Part shown: positions 1 through 7,588 of the stretch, piece by piece
Numbering within the stretch: position 1 is the first letter of the stretch
Layout of the letters: each line of letters starts with the position of its first letter
Assembly (NCBI GenBank): GCA_903930455.1
Contig: CAIYYT010000215.1
Location: 1-58,942 of the forward strand
Length of the DNA stretch: 58,942 nucleotides
Source of the DNA: an uncultured bacterium
GTDB taxonomy: Bacteria; Zixibacteria; MSB-5A5; CAIYYT01
Reading direction: 5' to 3'
Notes under the pieces: model-generated
What the model saw: only the letters and a program-made list of their open reading frames with translations
Told to the model about the DNA's origin: nothing
Database searches by the model: none
Made by a program: the position numbers and the translations under genes

Positions 1-141
1 AAACGTCCGTACCGAAGCCATCCCGCCTCGGTTCAATACCATCGTCATCGCCGCCGTCAACGTCGTCTTTCCATGATCCACATGTCCGATCGTTCCCACA
101 TTTACGTGCGGCTTTGTCCGTTTGAATTTCTCCTTCGCCAT
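1..141 (-). CDS. tuf: Elongation factor Tu, N-terminal 47 residues (cut by window edge)
   Basis: The minus strand from the ATG at 141 reads [20 protein letters not shown] and continues [10 protein letters not shown]. This is the EF-Tu N-terminus with its P-loop [10 protein letters not shown]-Tu is the GTPase that delivers aminoacyl-tRNA to the ribosome. The gene runs off the left edge, so only the first 47 codons are visible. tRNA-Thr and tRNA-Gly lie just upstream on the same strand, the conserved tRNA-tuf arrangement seen in many bacteria (thrU-tyrU-glyT-thrT-tufB in E. coli). Confidence 0.97.
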   Translation of the reverse strand, partial: MAKEKFKRTKPHVNVGTIGHVDHGKTTLTAAMTMVLNRGGMASVRTF

Positions 142-199
142 GGCAGCCTACCTAACTCCAAAACATTGAATACTTATCATATTCCAACCAAGTATAAAC

Positions 200-272
200 A
201 GCCCACGACCAGGATCGAACTGGTGACCTCATCCTTACCAAGGATGTGCTCTACCAACTGAGCTACGTGGGC
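200..272 (-). tRNA. tRNA-Thr (anticodon GGT)
   Basis: The minus strand folds into a full cloverleaf. The acceptor stem is GCCCACG/CGTGGGC, the T-arm contains GTTCGATCC, and the anticodon stem is CATCC/GGATG around the loop TTGGTAA, giving anticodon GGT. No 3' CCA is encoded. It sits between tRNA-Gly and tuf, probably in one transcript. Confidence 0.95.
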
Positions 273-477
273 AAAAGGTCGCCGCGTCACTCCAACTAAT
301 GACAGGGTGGGATGTAACGGGCAAAACATTTCCCGACACCCCCCCAAAATATAGATTTTCATAATACCTAACCCTTTTCGGCTGTCAAGGACTATTTTTT
401 GACTTTTGCTGAAACCGTGCCAGAAAATCAGAAATCTTTCGACTCTGCCCTGGTTGGCGATTCTACCCCCAAATCAA

Positions 478-550
478 AGCGGGAGACGAGGCTCGAACTC
501 GCGACCAACAGCTTGGAAGGCTGTGACTCTACCAACTGAGTTACTCCCGC
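478..550 (-). tRNA. tRNA-Gly (anticodon TCC)
   Basis: Minus-strand cloverleaf with acceptor stem GCGGGAG/CTCCCGC, the D-arm sequence AACTCAGTTGGTAGAGT, and an anticodon loop CTTCCAA that gives TCC. The T-arm has GTTCGAGCC. CCA is not encoded. It is the first visible member of the tRNA-Gly, tRNA-Thr, tuf cluster. Confidence 0.95.
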
Positions 551-749
551 ATCCTTCGGCAGCCCTATTCTTTACGAAAAGCCGAGTCACAAATCAAGCC
601 CTTTCTTCACTATTGCTTTCCCTCTAGGGGCTGCAATCATCCCAATCAGCTGCCACGCCGCGCTTGCAACCCTATTTTCTTGTTGATTTGCCCTGTCCCA
701 ACGCCGATTTTGTGAGAGAGAGCGACTTTTGCCTTGAAGGAGGGCAAAA

Positions 750-1310
750 ATGGCGGACGAAATCAGACTGACAGAGCAAGAGGGCGAGCAATTGCTTGCT
801 GTTGCCCGTGAGACAGTGCGGCACAAGCTATTAGGCGGTCGGGCGCCGTCGTTTGCGACAGATAACGAGCGTCTTACGTGCCGCCGTGGCGCCTTCGTGA
901 CCATCACGAGCCATGGCGATCTGCGGGGATGCATCGGCTACATTGAAGGAATTAAACCGCTGATTGAGATCATCCAAGACTGCGCGATCCAAGCGGGATT
1001 CCACGACAACCGCTTCGGACCGCTTTCGCCGGACGAATATCCGAATGTCGCCTTCGAAATTTCCGTGCTTACGCCATTGATACAGGTCGAGGAGCTGTCA
1101 GAAGTTGTTGTCGGCAAACATGGTCTGCTGATTTCCTCGCGAGGTAGAAGCGGCCTGCTCTTACCACAAGTCGCCACCGAGCAGGGCTGGGATCGCGACA
1201 CCTTTCTGGCGCATACATGTCTGAAAGCTGGCTTGCCATGGGACGAATGGAAAAACCCTCGGGCGGAAGTCTACCGGTTTGAGGCGCAGATATTTAGCGA
1301 AGAGAAGTAG
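750..1310 (+). CDS. amrA: AMMECR1-domain protein (AmmeMemoRadiSam system protein A)
   Basis: A 186-residue protein that is almost entirely one AMMECR1 domain. The hallmark LRGCIGY lies near residue 70, followed by NRFGPLSPDEYP and EISVLTPL, and the C-terminal part has LLLPQVATEQGWD and FLAHTCLKAGLP. An AGGAGGG ribosome binding site sits a few bases before the ATG. AMMECR1 proteins often occur with a Memo protein and a radical SAM enzyme (AmrB and AmrS), but neither partner is adjacent here. The biochemical role of the family is not settled, so only the family call is firm. Confidence 0.9.
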   Translation: MADEIRLTEQEGEQLLAVARETVRHKLLGGRAPSFATDNERLTCRRGAFVTITSHGDLRGCIGYIEGIKPLIEIIQDCAIQAGFHDNRFGPLSPDEYPNVAFEISVLTPLIQVEELSEVVVGKHGLLISSRGRSGLLLPQVATEQGWDRDTFLAHTCLKAGLPWDEWKNPRAEVYRFEAQIFSEEK

Positions 1311-1333
1311 CACCGACACATCATAGCCTGAAC

Positions 1334-1402
1334 CCGTTCGTCCTGAGCTTGTCGAAGGATGAACCGACGCCTCTTGCCCTTCGACAAGCTCAGGGCGAAC
1401 GG
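1334..1402. repeat. Imperfect inverted repeat, REP-like dispersed element
   Basis: Two 25-base arms (1334-1358 and 1378-1402) are reverse complements at 24 of 25 positions. Their core is TCGACAAGCTCAGG. They are separated by 19 bases and sit between convergent genes, where they could also terminate transcription. Nearly the same core recurs as a dispersed repeat in many unrelated bacterial genomes. Confidence 0.8.
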
Positions 1403-1453
1403 CGTCGAAGTCTTGTTGATACTGTCCTTCATGTCAATGGTATTGGGTCAAGC

Positions 1454-2086
1454 CTACTTGACTCCTTTCTTCGGACAGATTTCGGCAAGGAAACAGCTCT
1501 CACACATCGGATTTCGCGCCTGGCAGACTACGCGGCCATGACGGATCAAGAGATGCGAAATCGCCACCCAGTCATCAGGGTCGATCCGCTTCTCCAGGTC
1601 TTGCTCGATCTTCTTCGGGTCCTTGCTTTTCGTGAATCCAAGCCTGAATGACAGCCGAGTGACGTGCGTATCGACGGCGATGCCTTCTCCCTTGCCGGTT
1701 AGGACTCCCTGAATCACATTGGCGGTTTTTCGGCCGACTCCAGGTAGTCTCCCGAGTTCGACCAGAGTTGTCGGGACGCGTCCGCCGTGATCGCGTTTGA
1801 GCGCTTTGGCCAAGGCGATGATGCTCTTGGCTTTGTTGCGGTACAGCCCTACTGATTTGATCAGTTCCTCAAGCTTAGCTCGGTCGGCATTAGCGAAAGC
1901 TCGGACAGTCTTGTAGCGCCGGAAGAGCGCGGAAGTGGTCAGGTTGACGCGCTTATCGGTTGATTGCGCCGAAAGAATCGTCGCGACGGCGAGTTGGATT
2001 GGCGACTTGAAATCGAGCGAGCATGTGGCGTCGGGATAGGCGCGTTTGAGGAGGCGGGTGATGGCGGAGGCGGTGGAGGGGTTCAT
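1454..2086 (-). CDS. nth: Endonuclease III (DNA glycosylase/AP lyase)
   Basis: A 210-residue base-excision repair enzyme that removes oxidised pyrimidines and nicks AP sites. The helix-hairpin-helix motif LPGVGRKTAN carries the catalytic Lys at 120, and VDTHV carries the catalytic Asp at 139. The 4Fe-4S ligands are C188, C195, C198 and C204 in the C-X6-C-X2-C-X5-C spacing. The length matches the family. The frame is open 23 codons further upstream, but the ATG at 2086 gives the usual N-terminus, so I chose it. No strong ribosome binding site is visible there, so the start is less certain than the function. Confidence 0.95.
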   Translation of the reverse strand: MNPSTASAITRLLKRAYPDATCSLDFKSPIQLAVATILSAQSTDKRVNLTTSALFRRYKTVRAFANADRAKLEELIKSVGLYRNKAKSIIALAKALKRDHGGRVPTTLVELGRLPGVGRKTANVIQGVLTGKGEGIAVDTHVTRLSFRLGFTKSKDPKKIEQDLEKRIDPDDWVAISHLLIRHGRVVCQARNPMCESCFLAEICPKKGVK

Positions 2087-2268
2087 GGGGATATGATTGG
2101 GATCAGAACTGCGATATGTCAAGAAGGAAGTGGGGGACTGAGCACCTTGACCCAATAACGGCCTTCTACTGCGGTGTGAACAACAAGCTTCAAGCCGTTT
2201 GGGTACCAGGCCTAAGAATGAGAGTCTGGATCTATATTTATGCTCGACTCAACAATACTGATTATGAG

Positions 2269-3021
2269 CTATCGAAGATCGCTGGGAATCCACTCCGGCA
2301 GCCTTAGCATTCGTCTTCTGGTCAAACGGTAAAGGCCTACGAGTAGCCAAAAAAAGGAGACAAACGCGACCCCAAGCGAGATGCCTGGCAGCAAGGGCAT
2401 CCAGCCGGGCTGGAAACAGCCGAGGTAAATGAAAGCCAGACCGTTAGAGAGCGCCAAACACGCCACAACACCATCAAACATAACGTCACGTTTTTGGGGC
2501 CATCCGGAAATCTCACCGTAAGGTCGCGTTGATATCCTTCCTCCGATGATCGTCCCGTCAAAAGATAACTCCGGAGAGTTCCCTGGTGAATCCGCGTCAT
2601 TCTGAGATTCATAGAGCACCTCCATTACGGCACCATCTCGCGGATTCAGGAATTCAAGATCCAACGCAATACGGTTCTCACATGCGACAGCTGCTATTTT
2701 GTTGTCCGGTGACGATACGACGGTCAGGTTTGATGAGAGCAACTTCACTCTCTTGTCCAGAACCACCATCAGCTTGGGAACATCAGACTTCTTGATCGCG
2801 TCAGTACCACTATTGAAGAAAACGATAGTGGCCTTGCTCAAATTCGATATCTCGGTATCACCGAATGAGAGCCGGAGACTGGGATGATTCTTCGTTTGCA
2901 GAACGTAATTCTCCGAGATGAACAGAATGGACTTTGTTCGTTTTGACTTGAAAAACAGATAAACGCTCAAGAGACCAAATATCAGAGTTCCAATAGTTCC
3001 GATCAAGCTTATGTTATCCAC
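2269..3021 (-). CDS. Hypothetical membrane protein
   Basis: I do not recognise this 250-residue protein. It has an N-terminal membrane segment (about residues 5-24, IGTIGTLIFGLLSVYLFF) followed by a basic KSKRTK stretch. A predicted beta-rich domain of about 150 residues comes next, then two hydrophobic segments near the C-terminus (about 188-204 and 208-232) and a basic tail. AGAGGTG precedes the ATG at 3021. Two hairpins separate it from the GldG-type operon, so it is probably a single transcription unit. Confidence 0.7.
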   Translation of the reverse strand: MDNISLIGTIGTLIFGLLSVYLFFKSKRTKSILFISENYVLQTKNHPSLRLSFGDTEISNLSKATIVFFNSGTDAIKKSDVPKLMVVLDKRVKLLSSNLTVVSSPDNKIAAVACENRIALDLEFLNPRDGAVMEVLYESQNDADSPGNSPELSFDGTIIGGRISTRPYGEISGWPQKRDVMFDGVVACLALSNGLAFIYLGCFQPGWMPLLPGISLGVAFVSFFWLLVGLYRLTRRRMLRLPEWIPSDLR

Positions 3022-3174
3022 ATTTCACCTCTGAAGCAGCGGACCCGCTGCGTCAAGATAAGTCGTGCCTCGAAAATACTCAATCCCTCAGTCATCCCGG
3101 CATTCAACTGTCTCAATGCTGTTGATAATAAGCTCTATAAAGTTGATGGTGTCAAGAGGAATTGCCTGACCAGC

Positions 3175-3241
3175 GCCGTCAGGAATCCCTTCCTGACGGC
3201 CTTGACTGTCTCGAGGTCGGGCAGGAAAGGATTCCTGCCCG
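3175..3241. repeat. Pair of related hairpins (AGGAA-N4-TTCCT core)
   Basis: Two perfect hairpins stand 17 bases apart. One has an 11-bp stem (GCCGTCAGGAA, 3175-3200) and the other a 10-bp stem (CGGGCAGGAA, 3218-3241), each with a 4-base loop and the same core. They lie just downstream of the DUF4340 gene. Neither has a long T-run, so they look like a REP-type repeat that may also stop transcription or stabilise mRNA ends. Confidence 0.75.
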
Positions 3242-3253
3242 CGTAGCAGAGTG

Positions 3254-4183
3254 CTACTTCAACTCGTCCGGTTTCTTGACCAGATTCGTGACGACGTATT
3301 CATATACTATGAATATTTCATCCCCTGAGGGGGATTGGACGTAGTAGCTCTTGTTCTCGGAAGCGCCTTGCTCGACAAATCGCAGAGACTTGGTGCTGCC
3401 GTCCAACATCGAGATATCAACAGCAACAGTTGGCTGCATGAAATTGGGACGAGCCGTGTCGCCCGGGGCTACCGAGCTATTCCAGCGAATTTGGGCGAGC
3501 TGTCGCAGTAGATTCGACATCTTCTGCGGATTGGCGTTTGCCGCCTCCCCTTTGGCGGGGACAATACGCCAGAGGGAGTCCTGACGGCCGATGCGGTAGT
3601 CGAGGTCTTTGCTCTTGAAACTGATCGTCGCAATCTGCGTCGTATCGATAGTCAAGAGGGTCTTGTCACGATAGCCCGAAGCCGGTCGATTCAGGAAACG
3701 AACGAAGTTACCCTTGGCAGCGTAAACATCGTTGGATTCAGGCTTGCGAACATAGGTGGATTGGTTGTCAGCCCCCGTCTTACCAATGATGACTGACGCC
3801 AGTTCATTGGCGTCGCGATAAAAAGTCACGCGATTGCCCGTGATAGTATCAACCTGAAAAATCATCTGTTTGTCGGGGTTGGAGCTAATGATTTCTCCAA
3901 CCGACATCGTGTGAGCCAGATCGACAAGTGGCTGTATGGCCCCCTTTTCCGTCGAATACAATTTGCCCCGGTCACCCACATTCCAATCTTCGCCTACCTT
4001 CTGGAATTCGACGACCATCCCCAACCGCCGGATGCTGATCTTGTTGACCATTCCGGAGTCAACCGCGAGGAAGTTGCCGACCTCTTTTTCGCTTAGCGAC
4101 TGCTTCTCGCTGTGATACATGATGAGATAGCAGATTGCAAGAAGCACGAGGAGGGCCAACGTGATCAACGTCGAGCGCTTCAT
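3254..4183 (-). CDS. DUF4340-family membrane-anchored protein of a GldG-type ABC system
   Basis: A 309-residue protein with one N-terminal transmembrane anchor (LITLALLVLLAICYLIMY) and a long extracytoplasmic beta-rich region resembling DUF4340, including VEFQKVGEDWNV, STYVRKPESNDVYAA and a weak internal duplication. DUF4340 genes commonly follow gldF/gldG-type genes, as here. The ATG at 4183 overlaps the stop of the upstream gene as ATGA and is preceded by AGGAGG, which fixes the start and implies translational coupling. It is the last gene of the operon. Confidence 0.85.
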   Translation of the reverse strand: MKRSTLITLALLVLLAICYLIMYHSEKQSLSEKEVGNFLAVDSGMVNKISIRRLGMVVEFQKVGEDWNVGDRGKLYSTEKGAIQPLVDLAHTMSVGEIISSNPDKQMIFQVDTITGNRVTFYRDANELASVIIGKTGADNQSTYVRKPESNDVYAAKGNFVRFLNRPASGYRDKTLLTIDTTQIATISFKSKDLDYRIGRQDSLWRIVPAKGEAANANPQKMSNLLRQLAQIRWNSSVAPGDTARPNFMQPTVAVDISMLDGSTKSLRFVEQGASENKSYYVQSPSGDEIFIVYEYVVTNLVKKPDELK

Positions 4184-5766
4184 ACTAACTGCCTCCTGCG
4201 ATTCTGTTTGCGAATTTGCCAACGCGCGACGCCAAACAGGACAACCAGAATCGGCATCAGCAGGATGTTAAGGAACTTCACGACGCTGCGAGTTGAATCT
4301 TCGACAACCTTCAAGGGTCTCACGCTGACATCCTTGGACCTGATCGAGATCAGGCCTTCATCTTCGGACAGCCAGTCGGTCATGTTTTGAAACATCACCA
4401 GATTGGTTTGGTCGCGCAGTACCTGATCGGAAACAAAATCGGCATCGCCCCAGACGACGATGCGCCCTTTGTCACCCTGGTCCAGTCGTGCTTCAGAGCC
4501 TGCGACAGTCTGAGTTATCACGGTGTCCGACTCCGGTTTCGGCTTGCCCGCAAAGAAGCTTCGGAAATTGCCGGTGATCGCCACAGCGACGGGAAGCTCC
4601 TTCTGGTTGAAATCAATTTTGGTCCATTGGCGGTAGGGATCGATGCTGTAAGGCGGGACTAGAGCGCCGGACTGCTTTGAAGTGCGCGCCAGTACATCGT
4701 AGTTGAGACCGCTAGAACCAAAATGCGTGGTGTCAATCGAGGAAGCATAGATCATGTTGATCGATTGCAGATCTTTGACGATCAGGTTCTTCTTGGAGAA
4801 GTCGATGATCTTCGGGAAAAACGGGTACTCTTTCACACTCTGGAAGCGGTACTGGCCCTGCTGCTGCTGCACCGACACTGAACCACATTGGGCGTCGATC
4901 AACATGTTGCTGGAAACGCCGAAGCCATAGTTGGCCATAAACGGATCAAGCCCCGGATCGGCAGGCAGCGCCGTTCCCTGCTGTATCTGAGCATTAACCT
5001 TGTCAATCAGCACACCAACCTTGCCACCGCGCATAAGGAACTGATCGATCAAATACAACTCGTAGTCGGCGAGCTTAGTCTTGGGACCGATGAGGTAGAT
5101 CGTTTGAATATCGGTTGGAATGGCGGACATCGTGCGAAGGTTGAGCGGTTCGACTTCGTACTCCTGAGAAAGCACCTTGCTGATGTAGGTCAGGTCCTTC
5201 TCCAGAGTCAACTCGCCGTGCCCGGTGACGAAACCGACCTTGGGAGTCGTTCTGTGCACCAGTTTCTTAATCGCACGGGTGATTTCGTATTCAAGGGAGG
5301 CGGTGTTTTGAATCACGGGGATAACTTCCTTTTTATCGCCGAACAACACCGCCAATCCCATATAGACGTTCTTGACCTCCATCTTGTCCCGCGCCAGAGT
5401 CTGAATCGGCACGGCAGGGATACCGTAGGAACGGGCTTCCTGCTCCTTGCCTTCCTTGACCGGATCGATATAGACATAGCTCAGGTTTTTTCCGGCATAG
5501 GCCTTGTATTCACCTAACTGGTCTTTCAGATAGCGGGCATTAGCATTGTATGGTTGCGGAATTTCATCTGAGAAATAGCATTTGATCGTCACGCGGTCGT
5601 CAAGACTGCGCATCAGGTCTTTGGATGATTGACTCAAGGAGTATATCTTACCATCGGTCAAATCCAACCGACCGAAGAGATTCACCGAGATCAAATTCAG
5701 AACCAGCAGGATTACGACGATGATAACAATTGAGCTGATGCTTGTAATAGTCAGTTTCTTTTTCAT
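4180..5766 (-). CDS. GldG-like ABC transporter auxiliary protein
   Basis: A 528-residue protein. It has an N-terminal membrane segment (about residues 8-30) followed by RLDLTDGKIYSLSQSSKDLM, the signature of the gliding-motility auxiliary component family (GldG, ABC_transp_aux), and it ends with a second membrane helix (FLNILLMPILVVLFGVARW) and a basic tail. The middle region FVTGHGE is also typical. The ATG at 5766 has GGAGG eight bases upstream; a GTG five codons earlier is in frame but less likely. It starts five bases after the permease gene. In Bacteroidetes GldAFG takes part in gliding and secretion. Outside them the substrate is unknown, so I do not infer motility. Confidence 0.88.
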   Translation of the reverse strand: MKKKLTITSISSIVIIVVILLVLNLISVNLFGRLDLTDGKIYSLSQSSKDLMRSLDDRVTIKCYFSDEIPQPYNANARYLKDQLGEYKAYAGKNLSYVYIDPVKEGKEQEARSYGIPAVPIQTLARDKMEVKNVYMGLAVLFGDKKEVIPVIQNTASLEYEITRAIKKLVHRTTPKVGFVTGHGELTLEKDLTYISKVLSQEYEVEPLNLRTMSAIPTDIQTIYLIGPKTKLADYELYLIDQFLMRGGKVGVLIDKVNAQIQQGTALPADPGLDPFMANYGFGVSSNMLIDAQCGSVSVQQQQGQYRFQSVKEYPFFPKIIDFSKKNLIVKDLQSINMIYASSIDTTHFGSSGLNYDVLARTSKQSGALVPPYSIDPYRQWTKIDFNQKELPVAVAITGNFRSFFAGKPKPESDTVITQTVAGSEARLDQGDKGRIVVWGDADFVSDQVLRDQTNLVMFQNMTDWLSEDEGLISIRSKDVSVRPLKVVEDSTRSVVKFLNILLMPILVVLFGVARWQIRKQNRRRQLV

Positions 5767-5771
5767 GGCGC

Positions 5772-6482
5772 CTACCTCCACTTCCGCAGTTGGGTCATTT
5801 TGACCGCCAGATAAAGGAAGAAGAAGATCATCGAGAAGTAGTAGATCAGATCACGGCTGTCGATCACTCCACGCGAGATATTGCCGTAATGATAGTCGAT
5901 CGATAAATATTCGAAAAATGAAGTGAGCGCGTCGGGTAGAAATGGCAATATCTTGTCGAGCATAAAGAAGGCGAAGATAATCACGAAGCCGACGATGAAC
6001 GCGATGATCTGATTCGGGGAAAGCGAGGAGGTAAAGAGCCCGATCGCCACATAGACCCCCCCCATCAGAATCAACCCCAGGTATCCACCGAACGCAGCGC
6101 CAAAATCGGCGTTGCCCAGCGATGCGATAGTGAGATAGGCAATGAACGTCAGAATGATCGAAAGCGCCGTCAGGGCAAATCCCGCGAGAAACTTGCCGAC
6201 CACTATCTCTTCATCTTTGACCGGCAGCGTCACCAATATCTCAATGGTGCCGGCACGCCGCTCTTCCGCCAACAGACGCATGGTTACCGCCGGAGTAAAG
6301 AGCATCAGGATGAAGCCGGCGATACCGAACAAACTGCGCAGGTCGGCTGAGTTATTCACGAAGAGGGTACTGGAAAAGAAATAGCCGGACACCAGCAAGA
6401 ACAGAGTGATGACGATGTAGGCGACCGGCGAATTGAAATAGGACCGCATTTCGCGGCGGAAAATCGTTATCGCATTATTCAT
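5772..6482 (-). CDS. ABC-2 type permease, GldF-like
   Basis: A 236-residue protein with about six hydrophobic helices. It contains FTPAVTMRLLAEERRAGTIEILVTLPV, whose MRLLAEERRAGTIE core is typical of GldF/NosY-type ABC-2 permeases. Its ATG at 6482 lies inside the end of the ATPase gene (8-base overlap) and has GGGAGGA upstream. It is the membrane partner of the upstream ATPase and the downstream GldG-like protein. Confidence 0.9.
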   Translation of the reverse strand: MNNAITIFRREMRSYFNSPVAYIVITLFLLVSGYFFSSTLFVNNSADLRSLFGIAGFILMLFTPAVTMRLLAEERRAGTIEILVTLPVKDEEIVVGKFLAGFALTALSIILTFIAYLTIASLGNADFGAAFGGYLGLILMGGVYVAIGLFTSSLSPNQIIAFIVGFVIIFAFFMLDKILPFLPDALTSFFEYLSIDYHYGNISRGVIDSRDLIYYFSMIFFFLYLAVKMTQLRKWR

Positions 6483-7413
6483 CGCGTCCTCCCTTTGTCA
6501 GTTTGCGGAAGACGTCTTCCAGACTCGAAACCTCCTGCTTCATCTCGAGAAGCACCCAGCGGTTTTCGACAACCTTGTGGAAGATCGCTTCGCGGGGATC
6601 AAACCCCTGCCGACAGACCAACTCGCAGCGAGTTGTCCCGTTGACCGGATAGGTTTTCAAGTCCTCGACACCGTCAATAGACATCAGGGGGCCACGAACG
6701 GTATCGGGCTGCTGGTTGATCTCGATATTCACAACCGTCTTCCCCGACAGCGAGTGTTGCAACGTCTCAGGCGTGCCATTGGCGACGATCTTGCCTCGGT
6801 CGATAATCATGACCTGGTCGCAGGTCGCTTCAACCTCCGGAAGAATGTGCGTGCAAAGAATGACAGTCTTCTGCCGACCGAGAGCCTTGATTAGGTTCCT
6901 GATTTCAACGATCTGGTTCGGATCGAGACCGACCGTGGGTTCATCCAGCACCAGAATCTCCGGGTTATGAATCATCGCCTGCGCCAGACCAACGCGTTGC
7001 CGGAAACCTTTTGACAACTCGCCGATCCCTCTGGCGATCACTTCCCCAAGTCCACACATCTCAACCACCTGCTTGATGCGCCGTCGGCGTTCGGATTTTG
7101 GTCCGCCCCGCAAGGAGAGGATATATTCGAGATACTCGATCACATCCATGTCCGGATAGAGCGGCGCCGATTCGGGCAAATAACCGATTTTCTTGCGCAC
7201 TTCCATCGATTGCTCGACGACATCGAGTCCGTCAACTGTCACCGTGCCCGAGGTCGGTGGCATATAACAGGTGATGATGCGCACGCTGGTCGTCTTGCCG
7301 GCTCCATTCGGACCCAAAAATCCCAGCACCTGTCCGGTGGGGACCGAGAACGAAATGTCGTCGACAGCGACCGTTTCGCCGTACCGTTTGGTGAGATTCG
7401 TTACTTCAATCAC
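6475..7413 (-). CDS. ABC transporter ATPase, GldA-like
   Basis: A 312-residue ATPase with Walker A GPNGAGKTT, signature LSKGFRQRVGLAQA, Walker B ILVLDEPTVGLD and H-loop CTHILPEVE. A C-terminal extension of about 90 residues is usual in ABC-2 drug or GldA-type ATPases. I prefer a GTG start at 7413, giving VIEVTNLTKRYG; the open frame extends 17 codons further but that part is not family-like. GGAG lies upstream of the GTG. It is the first gene of the four-gene operon ATPase, permease, GldG-like, DUF4340. Confidence 0.9.
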   Translation of the reverse strand: MIEVTNLTKRYGETVAVDDISFSVPTGQVLGFLGPNGAGKTTSVRIITCYMPPTSGTVTVDGLDVVEQSMEVRKKIGYLPESAPLYPDMDVIEYLEYILSLRGGPKSERRRRIKQVVEMCGLGEVIARGIGELSKGFRQRVGLAQAMIHNPEILVLDEPTVGLDPNQIVEIRNLIKALGRQKTVILCTHILPEVEATCDQVMIIDRGKIVANGTPETLQHSLSGKTVVNIEINQQPDTVRGPLMSIDGVEDLKTYPVNGTTRCELVCRQGFDPREAIFHKVVENRWVLLEMKQEVSSLEDVFRKLTKGGRDE

Positions 7414-7588
7414 CTTTGTCCCATCTCCATTTTTATATCGTAGTTTGATTGTGAGTCTAATCAAAACCGCATGACAATGTCAAACCGTTTGCACAGTCCA
7501 CTATCAATTCCAAGTATACATTCAAGACAGCATCAGGTTCCCAAATGTCCGTCGGGTTTCGGCGGAGATTGCCGCCTCAAATGCTCCT

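Noticed and set aside
1349-1651. A 100-codon plus-strand frame over the inverted repeat and nth
   Set aside because: It begins inside a palindrome and continues antisense to the Fe-S end of endonuclease III.
4888-5517. A 209-codon plus-strand frame inside the GldG-like gene
   Set aside because: Antisense shadow of a gene with a clear family signature and operon position.
3254-7413. A gliding motility system
   Set aside because: GldA/F/G-like ABC operons are widespread in non-gliding bacteria. No other gliding or type IX secretion gene is in the window.
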